A stretch of DNA of 64,000 bases from Tillus elongatus (Eukaryota > Arthropoda > Insecta > Coleoptera > Cleridae): assembly GCA_964006375.1 (NCBI GenBank), contig OZ023265.1, positions 157,422,118 to 157,486,117 of the forward strand, read 5' to 3'. A program made the translations under genes and the position numbers. Below, in pieces: positions 53,640-64,000 of this stretch. The notes beneath the pieces were generated by a model. The model did not search any database, was not told the origin of the DNA, and saw only the letters and a program-made list of their open reading frames with translations. Each line of letters begins with the position of its first letter. Within the stretch, counting starts at the first letter, position 1.

Positions 53640-54112
53640 TTATGGGGTAACTCTACTCACTCCATCACCATTTTTAGACTCCAGAAGCAGGCTGTTCCGA
53701 GGTTGAACGGTGTTGGTCCCAGGGAGCATTATCAGCCTTTATTTGTTAAGGATGGAATAATGCCTCTCCTTGGATGTATATCTACGTCACTACATGAGAC
53801 AGCCGAAAATTATTTCCTGTGGAGTGATATGTACACATATGGTACCTGGAATGTCAGTTTATTATCGGTCGCACATTATTGTTTAAATATGTCTTCCAGA
53901 AATTCTATCGAAGTTTATTTATATAATCGTTTACCAAAAAAGATTAAGACTGTTAATTTTGAAATATTTAAGTATATGAAAAAGTCATTTATTCTCCAGC
54001 ACCATTTTACTCCATGGATAAATATACTAACAGGTGTTTTGATCACGATTAATGAGTTTTTATTTTGTTTTGTCTGTTGGTTTACTGTGTTTTATTATTT
54101 AGGAAGAACATG
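53640..54112 (+). pseudogene. LINE C-terminal domain fragment
   Basis: Plus-strand frame: LQKQAVPRLNGVGPREHYQP (compare the LQK-x-AVR-I-I-x-G region after RT), GIMPLLGC, then YLYNRLPKKIKTVNFEIFKY MKKSF, the usual LPxxI-x5-F-K ending. RT is missing. A further LINE family is represented. From 54112 to 55410 no feature is recognised. Confidence 0.6.
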
Positions 54113-55422
54113 ACTAATATGCGGTTATCATTTCTTACAGAGATACGAAAAGTGATAGCACATGTTTCTAGGTAAATTCAGTTTTTCCTTTCATAGAAAA
54201 GACATAAGTGCATATTATACTTATATGAAAATGTGTCATTTTTTCTTGTATCTCTTCATCTTGCATTTACTTTCTTTTTCATCGTATACTTTTTCAAAAC
54301 GATTGTATCCATATTACACTGTGGAATTGATCGCAGTTTTGATTCTCTGTGTTTCCTTGTTTTGAATATTTAACCTGATGGTCTAACACCTTTTGGGCGG
54401 GGACTGTCTTTAAAACATCCTGGAAGCTCAGATGATCTTGTATTCTGGCTTTTTGGGACATCTAGGTATGTAGCCTGGTCTCCTGTTCTTTAACCAGGCA
54501 TTTACCAATGCAAAACCATGCATCATCTAAGTATTCCAAAGGGCCTTGCCTTTCTCCGTATCGTTGTTACTTTCCTCATTTTAGTCAGCTTTAAGACACC
54601 AGTGCTAGACAGTTAGTTTATCTTTTTTTTTTTATAATTCTAACTTCCTCATCATACTGTTGATACCTTTATGCAAGAGAACACGAAAAAATTATGTAAA
54701 AATAAATTAAATACTGTAGGTTGTGAACATTATTACAAAATTTTTTACGTGCAAAAAAATTTTCATGGTTCATATGTGACTTGGTGTATTTTTGTCCATT
54801 ACAATCGACATACAATTTATATCAGTCTAGTAGAAACAACTTTGTGCAAAAAAGCTTATTATTAGATGAAAACTGACACGTTTTCTTATTGATTTAACAT
54901 TTATTGTTAATAAAAATAATACAATATTTCACAATAAAGGGGCGACATCTGTTGGTTTCCAACTTCAACTGTCACCAAATTTCAAAGAGTAATATTGGTA
55001 ATACATTAACTCCTAAATGCAGGTGCCTATATTTCATAAGCACAAATAAGAGTAGCTCTTACAATTAAATTCACTAATTCTTGTAAAAATTGATGTCCAT
55101 TACAGTGGACAAGATGTTATAGCGAATGACACTTTTTGATTTTTCCTAACTTTTGTCTACTGTTGAGACTTCCATCAATGCTTCCACAGTAGCAATACCA
55201 GAATAATATCTACTTTGCTTTATTCATTTATATTCAATGTAACCAAATATTTTGCTAGCCTCATCTGCGGTTTATGGAAAACCCTTACTGCATTGATTTT
55301 GTTAAATTCACATACTTATAACCAATTTAGATATAATATGAACAGATTACTCGGCTACTTACTGCTGGCGCTGATCAACTTGCTGCAACTAGTTTCACCT
55401 TTACACCATCTTCAGGTAACAG

Positions 55423-55423
<1 letters not shown>

Positions 55424-55496
<73 letters not shown>
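55424..55496. repeat. (TA)n microsatellite
   Basis: About 72 bp of uninterrupted TA, not attached to the body of the repeat family seen at 11640, 16290 and 19770. From 55500 to 56060 no feature is seen. Confidence 0.97.
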
Positions 55497-56060
55497 TAGT
55501 TATATAGACATATAATATTAGTCAAATTCGCAGGCTGATTGTCAGTTTTATTCTTAACATTTTAAAATTTGATTGAAAGATTTTATATAATAGCTTATTC
55601 GTTTTAAGGACCCTCTATTAATTATTATTTTAATGTTTATAAGTTAAGCAATAAATTAAATCTTTGTTTTATGCTTATTAAGCCAATGTAGATGCATTTA
55701 ATGATTGCCAGATGGCCCAGTTAGTTATAAATTCAATTAAATTTGTATTGTCTTGTTACAAATAGGTGCTATTTTTGAGCCCCCAAAAATTATTTATTTA
55801 ATTTAATCAAAATCAAAAGAACGGGGTTAATTTTTATTGTCACAAAACTTAACTTTTTTTTGAGTGCACATAAAAGTACTAGAGAAAAAGCATTTTCTTT
55901 GGTCATAGGAATTAAGTAGGTACACAAACTTTTTTTGGCTACTTGGAACTAAAATCCAGGACTCAAATCTCTTGTTTTGCCTTCAACAGCTTTGGTCTTG
56001 AGTAATTTCTGTGGCATCTTTCTTTGATGGCTTTAAATAATATATTTCTTTCTTTCCCAA

Positions 56061-56190
56061 TGCTATACCGTGTTAAGGAAATCAATGCGATCACGAGGTT
56101 AAGCAACATCGCGCACAGTACTTGGATGGGTGACCATCTGGGAACACCGCGTGCGCTTGGAAGGCAATGGCAAACCACCGAGTATATTTG
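56061..56190 (+). mobile_element. 5S-rRNA-derived SINE (SINE3-type)
   Basis: The sequence follows eukaryotic 5S rRNA through its internal promoter: GATCACGAGGTTAAGCAACA (box A region), then AGTACTTGGATGGGTGACCA and TCTGGGAACACCGCGTGCGC (box C and end). Instead of a 5S terminator it continues with GGAAGGCAATGGCAAACCAC, a body-like tail. Differences from canonical 5S in the first third and the tail argue against a working 5S gene. 56190-57190 holds no further feature. Confidence 0.75.
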
Positions 56191-57208
56191 CGAATCAAGT
56201 TGCCTTCGTGAAACAGCGACACAGACTGAGTTATAGTTTTATTATTATTTATTATTAATACTATTACCATCTTTGATTATGATTTTCATTCTGTTCTTTA
56301 ATATTCTACCCAAGAATGGGATTCTCCTTTTTTATATCAAACTTTAATCTGGTTTTAAACCCTATTATCTGACAATCTTGCTATTGATCCTATGAGAGTT
56401 TCCTATTCTTCTTATCATTTGCACAAAGTCTATTTGTCTATTGGCTTACATTAACCGTATTTTGACATCAATCAATATGCTTACAATTTATTATTTAATG
56501 TATAATCCTGCTTCCTGTAGCATCATTAAAATCTTATTAATTTATGTAGCAAAACACTTGATAAAAGAATTCAAATCCTAATGGCGGAAATCAAAAGCTA
56601 GCCCTAAGCAACATTCAAGAAATTATCCATGCGAGCTTGAAAATAGAGGCAAAATTCACATGCTTGGATGAGCAATTTCTTTTTTTTTATTTCCTTTAAA
56701 TTATTGAAAATGTGTATAAGAATTACCTGAAAAAACACAAATTCTGATTGCACTGCCTCCCTTATTATTCATTCTTGCAAGATACTACATCTAAAAATTT
56801 ACTCCATTTATGATGTACCGTCACTCGCTGTGTGGTAAGAGAGAGACCACCTTAAAAGACCCTGGATAATGAAAGAAAAATCTCAAGAGCAGCCGCATTA
56901 GCTTACAAAGTTGCATTTTACAATTTTTGTTATAAAGAAGAGGTTTGATATGTCCTTCATTATATGCTTCTGGTTGGTGGTTTCGATCGTTTGATGGAAC
57001 TGTTTGTTGTGTAGAAGGAAACATATCTATTTTAAAACTCATCTCTGGATTTCTCAAACAATGCCCTACTGTAAATGAGTTGTTGTTAACTATCCCCTAT
57101 CCGCAGCCATTTTCTACAATTTAAAGTGTGTAACATCAAGGTGTAGTTTGGGATTGACTTATTCATGTTTTGAAAGTAATGCTTATTTATTGGGGTAACG
57201 ACCATTTA

Positions 57209-58528
57209 ACCATCGTTAACATACGCGGCACTGGTCTGGTGGCCTAAGGTGACACAATCCAGTGCCAAACCAAAACTAGGCAAGCTCCAAAGGATGGCTT
57301 GCCTAGGCATCACAGGGGCTATGTCTTCAACCCCAACAGCCGCCACGGAGGTGTTGCTGGATCTCCCCCCCCCCTACACTAAGTTATTATGGGGGAGGCC
57401 AGGCTAGGACTATACAGACTAGCCTGCAATGGTAGACTGAAGATCAACCCAGGCTTCAGGGGCCACTGCAAATTTCAGGAGATTGTGAAGGAGCCCATGC
57501 TTGAAATAAGGTCAGGCTTCGCGGGCCCGCGAATGTGCAGGGAAAACAACTTTACAGTGGAAATCCCCGACCGCGAGGCATGGCGGGAGGAGACGCCGGG
57601 CATACCACGGGACGCGCTCGTCTGGTTCACGGACGGATCCGGCGGGGAGCGTGGGATGGGGCAGGTGTTTACTCGGAAGGACCGAGGGTAAGTCATAGTA
57701 TTTCCCTCGGAGCCCATGCAACGGTGTTTCAGGCCGAAATGTACGCCATCCTGCACTGTGTGCGGGAGAACAAGAGGAGGGGCTACACCAACAAGCGGGT
57801 CCTTATAGCCACAGACAGCCAGGCAGCCCTTAAGGCATTAAGTAGCCCACGGGTAAATTCCTGGCTGGTGAGTGAGTGCAGAGACGAGACCAGCGACCTG
57901 GCTGGGCAGAATGGCTGGGTGCCGGGTCATTTGGGGGTCAAAGGCAATGAAGAAGCTGACAGTCTCGCAAATAGAGGGTCAGCAGAACCATTTATGGGAC
58001 CAGAACCGGCACTGGGCGTAACAAAGAGCACTGCAAGGAGAGCCATTAAGTCCTGGGTCAGAAACCAACACAAGGTGTACTGAGCGGACTGTCCAGGGCT
58101 CAGACATGGGAAGACAATAATTGACGGACCCAGTTCAAAGAGAGCTGTGGAGCAGCTAAATCTTAGCAGAGGACAGCTCAGAAACACAACAGGTCTCTTG
58201 ACGGTACACATGGCTGTCAAGAAACAGCTGCATAAAATGGGGCGGTTCGAAGGGGACCTCGCATGCAGACTCTGCGGCGAGGGGAAGGAATCAGCCCAGC
58301 ACATCTTGTGCGAGTGTAAAGCTCTGGACCGCAAAAGACAAGTGATCTACGGTCAGTCTAGACCGGAGACAGAGCAATATAAAACTTCACTCTACCAATC
58401 GCTGTGCAGACTAGTTCAAGGCACAGTGATTTTGGAATGGGTGGAGTAAGACTAAGGGTATGCACAATCAACCAAAGGTTGCAGTGCTATCGGGGCGGCA
58501 AGATCGCGGACCAGCCCTAAGGGAAAAA
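57209..58528 (+). mobile_element. RNase H LINE fragment with 12-bp TSD
   Basis: The direct repeat AACGACCATTTA lies at 57197-57208 and 58529-58540. The fragment starts after RT (KLGKLQRMACLGITGAMSST) and contains RNase H (ALVWFTDGSGG, FQAEMYAILHCV, VLIATDSQAALKALSS, GVKGNEEADSLANRGSAEP). It ends with the linker (NLSRGQLRNTTGLL) and Cys-rich end (ACRLCGEGKESAQHILCECK), then a short A-run. It is close to intact, with a frameshift near 57690 and a TGA at 58081. It is the source family of the satellite-borne fragments. Confidence 0.9.
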
Positions 58529-58540
58529 AACGACCATTTA

Positions 58541-60020
58541 GTCCAATTAATGCTCATTTCGTTGTTCAATGGCTTAAGATTAATATAAGGATATCATATT
58601 AGAATTGAAAGCTAGTTTACCTCACGCAATTCAGTTTTTTTATGGAGTCATTGGCACTACTTGATTTTATATCTAAATCACTTTTATACAAATGAGATAA
58701 CACTGCGTTTGGTGTCATGTACGACATGTGTTAGACTGTATCTCGTTTCATACAATTAAACATATAAGTGTACCTACAATACTTTAATTGTTCGGCTTGC
58801 TTCAAATCGGCTGCACTGAAAACCAGTAGTCCGAATTAAATAAAAACATTTAAACATTAAAAACCAACTAACAGAGGGATTCTCAAAGAGCAGTCAGCAA
58901 TTCTAGCTGTACAATAGTTATGGGAGATGACTTAGAAAATAGGTACTTTTTTGATATAGCGAGTAACATATAAAGGACGGGAAGCAGGACGGTGCACGTA
59001 GCATGGTACATAGCTTTTTGTGTTGTGTATGAAACAGATAGAATGGGGTGACATTAGCTTCAATTAGTCTATGCTTAGATTTAAATAAGGTCAAATATGA
59101 TGCTTTGAATGTAATTAGCCTAGTCTGCATTCTATTATAAATTTTAACTATATCTATTCCAATTCATGGTATCAGAGGTAACAAATATTCTAATATTTAT
59201 TTAAATGTCAACAAATAGATTATCTATAGTCCCAGTGAAATAAATTTGCAGTTTTTTGGCTTTAATCTTGGGATCTCTATAATTTCCTCTGGTTTACGTT
59301 TGGCTTACTGTTAAAATTGTCGTGACTAAAATTTCTGAAATATTAAATATAATCTAAATTACTACATAACTTTTTGTAAGCTAATTGTGATTTTAAAGCT
59401 GATACAAGCAATATGTAACTATATCTGTACCTCAAAGCCAGACAATGTTAATTTCAAATTTTAATATTTTTGGTTAAATTTGTCTCATGACATTCTGTGC
59501 TCTTTAATCATTTATCTTGTATATTAATATATCTCGCCGTGTATTAAGGAAATACCTGGATTTAAATTAATTCAAGTTCATTACCTAGCTAACCAATGTT
59601 AAGTTACAATGCTATATTTTGCCTCGAGTATTTTATCCAGTTGATTATATTGAATAATATGCGGGGACACATAAAACACCTGATAAAAGAAACGAACATT
59701 TAGATTTTGATAGTGATGACAAATGCTAATATTGATTGTTGAAAGAGAAAGCAAACAAAGTGAAGATGTGGAGAGGGAGAAAAATAGCATAAACAGGACA
59801 GAAAAAGAAGAGTATCCCAAGAAAAATGGAGAAAATATAACCAAAAGAAAGAGACATATAGGGCTTGAGTATATGATTGATAGCGATAGTCCCGTGATGG
59901 GGTCTAAAACATTAAAAGAGCCATATCCAATGACGAATGCAACGTGCATGTAAAACCAATATATCAGAAAAATCTCCTCAAGTTATAATCTAAAACGCAG
60001 TTGACATGAGATGGCAGTAT
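58541..60020. other. AT-rich stretch, no feature recognised
   Basis: Several frames of 70-120 codons exist, but none carries motifs I know. Composition and length are what AT-rich random DNA gives. Confidence 0.45.
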
Positions 60021-60024
60021 ATTG

Positions 60025-60880
60025 CATCAAGAATCATACAGGTATCAATACAGCGCAGTCGAGAGCGTAAAAGTGAAAAAAGCGGAAAAACAGTACCAAT
60101 TCCTATACAGCTTTGAAGATGGCGATATAACAAAAGCAGTTTTCTCAATGTGTTTTTCTAAATACTCTATGTATCTCGAAGCAAACCGTATATACAGCCA
60201 TTAACAAGAAAAGAGAAGGGAACATTTTAGCTCTTAATAAAAGAGGAAAGCTTGTCACTATAAATGAATCAATTTCCGGAGAAAGTCAGGAAGTGTGTAA
60301 TTACGTATCCAAATTTGCTACATATGAGCTACACGATTCTGATGAGAAAACAAAAGAAGTAATACTTGCTGGGAAGCAATTTGAATATAAGCAAAATGTA
60401 TAGCCTTTACTTGGAAGAAGATATAAAGAAACTGGTTTAAGAGATGAGGATATTGCATAGAATGTCTGCACTCGGAGATTTTAAACCATTAGTTTAATTA
60501 CTTACTTAAAAGTCCAGACAGTTATACGTATGGTTTGCGCGATGGCTATAAATTAAAATTACAAGTAGATTCAATTGAGTCAAAGAAAACATCACAGAGA
60601 AAATGTGACAAACACCTAGAAAGCTCTAGCAGGTACAAGATGAGACCAACGATTAAAAAAATTAGGAAACATCTATCACATGAGAAGGTTATAATGATTG
60701 ACCTTCATAAACGTTTGTCCACGCCCGATCTACGCAACTTTCAACGTTTTTATTCTCTAAAATTTTGGGCATATAACTGCTGGAGAAACATAAATGGCAC
60801 GCCTCTGTCTCTTTACTTTCATTCGGTTGCACTATCATTTAAGTTTCTACCTGGAATGATTTATCTCTGGATTTCACAAT
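60025..60880 (+). pseudogene. Degenerate transposon-derived frame, family uncertain
   Basis: Pieces of protein-like sequence occur in changing frames: KVKKAEKQYQFLYSFEDGD (60060), NILALNKRGKLVTINESISG (60220), and VIMIDLHKRLSTPDLRN followed by FYSLKFWAYNC (60690). The last resembles the DLQ-x-x-LxTP ... FYK-x-x-LWTYN segment of a repeat-borne protein common in insect genomes. The first two I do not recognise. Stops and frameshifts are frequent, so at best it is a relic. Confidence 0.35.
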
Positions 60881-61164
60881 CCTTTCCAAATTGCTGGTAA
60901 TCTTTATCCTCTAGACGTCTGTATCGCATTAGGTTTACGCATGAACAATGCCATACAAAGAATACTTATATACCGTTAAGTCCTTTATTGTAAATAGCTT
61001 TAGCTGTCTTTTACGTATTAAGATGCACCCACTGGATTTTCTTCACTAGAAATAATGTTTCTACCTAGTTGGCCATTCTGTATTACTGACATTATGTTAT
61101 GTCAACTACGTCACCTAGCGTTACGCGAAAGCTCGATAAAAGCAAGCCTTTCGCAAGGTACAAG

Positions 61165-61450
61165 TCAGTTCTACGTCCGAGCTCCTCTTCTTAAATTCTT
61201 GGGACTCCGAGTTCCCACTTTTCTACTTAAACACCGCTCGCGTGTTTTAAGCCAGTTCAGTGCTACAGTTCTACGCCAGATCTCCTCTTCATCGTTTCTT
61301 CGAACCCCGAGGTCCAAATCTTCCACTTAAACATCGCTCGTGTGTTTAAGCCAGTTCAATTCTACAGTGTCGTTCTACAACAAATCTCATCTTCATCGAT
61401 TTTTGGGACTTCGAAGATCCCGATCTTCTACCTAAACATCGCTAGTGTGA
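61165..61450 (+). repeat. Three-copy ~100-bp tandem repeat downstream of a promoter-like sequence
   Basis: Three diverged units begin GTTCTACG or GTTCTACAA (61168, about 61268 and 61372). They share ATCTCCTCTTCATCG, GGGACTTCGAAGATCC-like, ACTTAAACATCGCTCGTGTG and TTTAAGCCAGTTCA. Upstream, GATAAAAGC (61135) is followed at about 30 bp by TCAGT (61166), a TATA-plus-initiator layout. A retroelement LTR/leader is possible; no matching second LTR was found. Confidence 0.5.
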
Positions 61451-61559
61451 ATCTTCCTACAGAAATTCTATTAGTACAGTATTACAGTGAAAAGTCAGTG
61501 TTTTCTTCGAAATTAGAAAGTATACGCGCAGTTAAAAGCAATATCAAGTAGCTAATAAG

Positions 61560-63465
61560 ATTGTGAAATCTCCTGAATAACCCATTAAATCAAGTGTAAA
61601 ACCGCAAATTGTAAATAAATGTAAGTTCAAAGTGTATATAGTAACAATACAACATATATAAATATAAAAAAGTGTATTATTGAAATCTTCTGGAATCCAG
61701 TGGACCTAGAGTTATAAATACAGTCCACATACAGTCCATATCTTCATCACATTCTTCTTCCAACGCTAATTAGCAAAGCCGACTAGTTAGCGAGGGTGGG
61801 ATCAATCCACTTGTAAAACATTGGGGCAAGAAAACAAGCTCTTCCTGTCCCAATAACCTCACTATACATGAACAAAACCTTAGAAAAAACGTTTGTATGA
61901 TGTGGGATAAAAGTGTGGCTAGTAGGGAAGGCAACGAGGTTGGATCATGTTTAATAAATGGTCACAAGACGACGTTTCTGATGAGATAAAAATAAGTACT
62001 CTATGGTCTGACAGGTGACCAAGTCAAAACAAACCATTTTGATGGGTTTGTCGTACTTTTGAATTTTATATTTTACGCCTAAAATAAACGATGTAAGTCA
62101 TATATTTTTAGCAGAATGTCACATACATTTGGAAGTGTATGTTGTATAACGTGAAAGGAAAATAGTCCCATAATTCCAAATAATAACGCCTTGGGACTGG
62201 CAAAAATAACTAGTGCGGCTATCTGGGACAAAAAAAACTTTACTGTGGTGAATATAAAAACTGACAGTTTTAAATACTTAAAAAAACTTTTGGAGGTCAA
62301 TGAGCACCTTTCATCAATAAAAAGAAAAGTAACCAAAGAAATGATTTTCTCATATCTCAGCACAGTCGTCTGCAAGTAGGGAGGGATAATTTTGGCATTC
62401 TTTACTATGAAGAGTTTATGGAAGTGGAATCTAAAAGAAATACCGGACGTACCGACCACACAACTTTGAGTATCCCACCTATAAGAAATAGACCTAAACC
62501 TATAACCACCCACACAACCACTCAAAGGGGTACGTATTTTTACAATTTCTATACTGATTTACATCATGCGGCAAGTAACAAGATGGTAAATAGTATAAGT
62601 ACATTACAGTACAACTAGGCATTAATTTTTTTTGTTCAATTTTATTAATAATTAAAGTTGAACTAAGAAAATAAATACCAATTTTGAGACACACGTTAAA
62701 AAAGACCTCATGGTACGCTATCCTGTATTATTATTTTTCAAAATATTTTAAGTCCGGTACAAATATGATAGTCCAAACGATTGAACTTAACATATATAAG
62801 TAGTAGTAAGTCCAGAAATATATATTTTTTGTATATAACTATGTAAGTCACAAAATCAAAATGAAGGCACAATCTTGCGCAAAGAATCTTTTGGCTAATG
62901 GCAAATAATATTCAAGTGAAGTTTTTACCAGGAATTCCACAATAGGTAGTTTTTAGGAAACTAGATTTCCAATTTTCAAATCTTTAATCACTTGTGCAGT
63001 AAAATCTACGTTTTGCACTAACATCCTCTGGCTCTGAGGTGAATATATGGTGTTCATGTTAAAACTTGTGATAAGAGTGTAAGGTCCTCTAAAAGCCTTT
63101 AACGTACCTTGTTAGATGTGAAGCTTTCGTAGATTAAACCTTTGTGCTTACTTACTATTTTCTTTTTACATTTGATGCCCAACATTTTCAAGGAATTGCC
63201 TTAATAATTACGAGATCAAACACTACAAAGTTATTTTCCTCTGAGATCAAAAAACTTCAATTTCTAACACTAACAAAATTTTGCAAAGAAAGAAAGTTGT
63301 ATAAAATTGTGCCTTAATAGATTTATCATTGACATTATTATCACTCAGACATTCTTAAATACATTAATTTGTATGTTTTGAAGCATACAATACAAACATC
63401 TATGTGCAAAGGTTATCACACTAGATGGTTCCTAACGGATATATTTAACCAAATCAATGGTTTCT
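61560..63465. other. AT-rich stretch, no feature recognised
   Basis: Frames on both strands (for example 62079-62525 minus, 62191-62379 plus) overlap and lack recognisable motifs. No paired ends were found. Confidence 0.45.
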
Positions 63466-63469
63466 AAAT

Positions 63470-64000
63470 TCAGCCCAAGACCCTGCTGAAGAAATAAGGG
63501 TAGAATGACTTTCGTTGTGGCCTGGTTAACTGTCGTTGTCTGTTTGGTCTAGGTTGCTGTTCTGGTATGGGTTCGAATGGTTCTTGTGAAAATGTCTCAA
63601 CTTCAGTTTCGCCATGATTATCAGTAACTTCATCCTCAGTCAGTCGATATTTTGGGAAATCTTCCGTTTCGTTGTGCTTATCTAAACTTGTGTCTTCTTC
63701 TGTTGAAGATTTTGGGGGGAATTGTTTGTCAAGGGAAGATTCTTTCGGCGCTAAATCGATCTTCTTTTCTTTCATAGGTATAAAGTCCTCACTTTCGTTG
63801 TTTTGTGCTTTTATATTGTGATTGAGTTCGTCTAATTTTGGGTCTATGACAGGTTGTAGTGCTTCTTTTTGTTCTTCGCTTGCTAGTTCAATATTCTGAT
63901 ACTGTATCGGTTCTGTCGAAGCAATTGGTTTTTGAGTTGTCATTTTTGTTTTGTCGACTCTTTTTGTAGTGATGATAAAAGCATTTTGTGTTTTATTTCC
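63470..64000 (-). CDS. Acidic low-complexity protein, unknown, open to the right edge
   Basis: The frame ends at 63470 and stays open rightward through an ATG at 63943 to position 64000, so at least 176 codons without a stop in AT-rich DNA. The product is hydrophilic and rich in Glu, Asp, Lys, Pro and Gln (for example PKSSTEEDTSLDKHNETEDF). It ends in a basic, aromatic tail (QRQLTRPQRKSFYPYFF then SRVLG). I recognise no domain. It could be a host disordered protein exon, or a gag-like part of a retroelement lying outside the window. Confidence 0.4.
   Translation of the reverse strand, partial: GNKTQNAFIITTKRVDKTKMTTQKPIASTEPIQYQNIELASEEQKEALQPVIDPKLDELNHNIKAQNNESEDFIPMKEKKIDLAPKESSLDKQFPPKSSTEEDTSLDKHNETEDFPKYRLTEDEVTDNHGETEVETFSQEPFEPIPEQQPRPNRQRQLTRPQRKSFYPYFFSRVLG

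Noticed and set aside
56061..56190. Functional 5S rRNA gene
   Set aside because: Single copy, changes in the first third, no T-run terminator at the expected end and a foreign tail.
61000..61760. Solo LTR of a Gypsy-type element
   Set aside because: The TATA/initiator-like layout and repeats are suggestive, but no TG...CA ends, TSD or second copy could be found.
62079..62525. Membrane-like frame on the minus strand
   Set aside because: It overlaps an equally plausible plus-strand frame, and neither has motifs; AT-rich chance frames are likely.

Overview
The window reads as insect (at least arthropod) nuclear DNA. It is AT-rich and intron-bearing, and is dominated by transposable elements in successive layers: non-LTR retrotransposons with reverse transcriptase (RT), endonuclease and RNase H parts, a Copia LTR element whose primer-binding site matches a half initiator-tRNA, Tc1/mariner and pogo transposases, hAT-like elements, SINEs, MITEs and satellites. 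No complete host protein gene is visible. Two short splice-bounded exons (23731-23818 minus, 25759-25875 plus) are the only host candidates. The species cannot be named from the sequence.

Region 1-5000 differs from everything else. It is a compact, nearly intron-free run of virus-type genes on both strands: the first codons of an unnamed, probable virion protein (1-109, minus), an adenain-like cysteine protease (minus), a PX/pVI-like core protein (minus), an A32/FtsK-like packaging ATPase (plus), an arthropod protein of the DUF8207 type (plus), a fibre-like protein with a phage-tail-type motif (plus), a 41-residue stand-alone chromodomain overlapping the fibre stop codon (plus), and a KilA-N/DUF3627 protein (minus). 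This is the morphogenesis and accessory end of an adintovirus/Polinton-like (Maverick) element. PolB, integrase and major capsid genes are not in the window and, if present, lie left of position 1. All frames recognised here are open, so the copy may be recent. Unusual details are the chromodomain microprotein, an 85-nt overlap of protease and PX frames, a 38-bp perfect palindrome translated within the KilA-N gene, and a 13-bp minisatellite between ATPase and DUF8207.

5000-23000 holds repeats: a GC-rich minisatellite framed by TGACGTCA palindromes, a mariner-type transposon with about 525-bp terminal inverted repeats split by a LINE, a MITE family, a repeat family attached to long (TA)n tracts, a SINE with a 15-bp target-site duplication (TSD), transposase fossils, and a spliced CGGBP1/hAT-like pseudogene.

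23000-38000 holds LINE fragments, a Copia element with TSD and an in-frame gag-to-integrase deletion, a twin-primed LINE, and a satellite array of about 4.5 kb (monomer about 140 bp). In the array a LINE fragment is co-amplified as part of a 1367-bp higher-order repeat, and a 1050-bp hAT-like element sits with an 8-bp TSD.

38000-59000 holds a triple nest (repeat, then CR1-like LINE-A, then RNase H LINE-B with a 13-bp TSD), a pogo-like pseudogene, a GC-rich tandem repeat, the longest LINE-A copy, other LINE fragments, a 5S-rRNA-derived SINE and an RNase H LINE with a 12-bp TSD. 59000-64000 is mostly unassigned AT-rich DNA with a degenerate transposon-derived frame, a three-copy repeat, and an unknown acidic reading frame open to the right edge.
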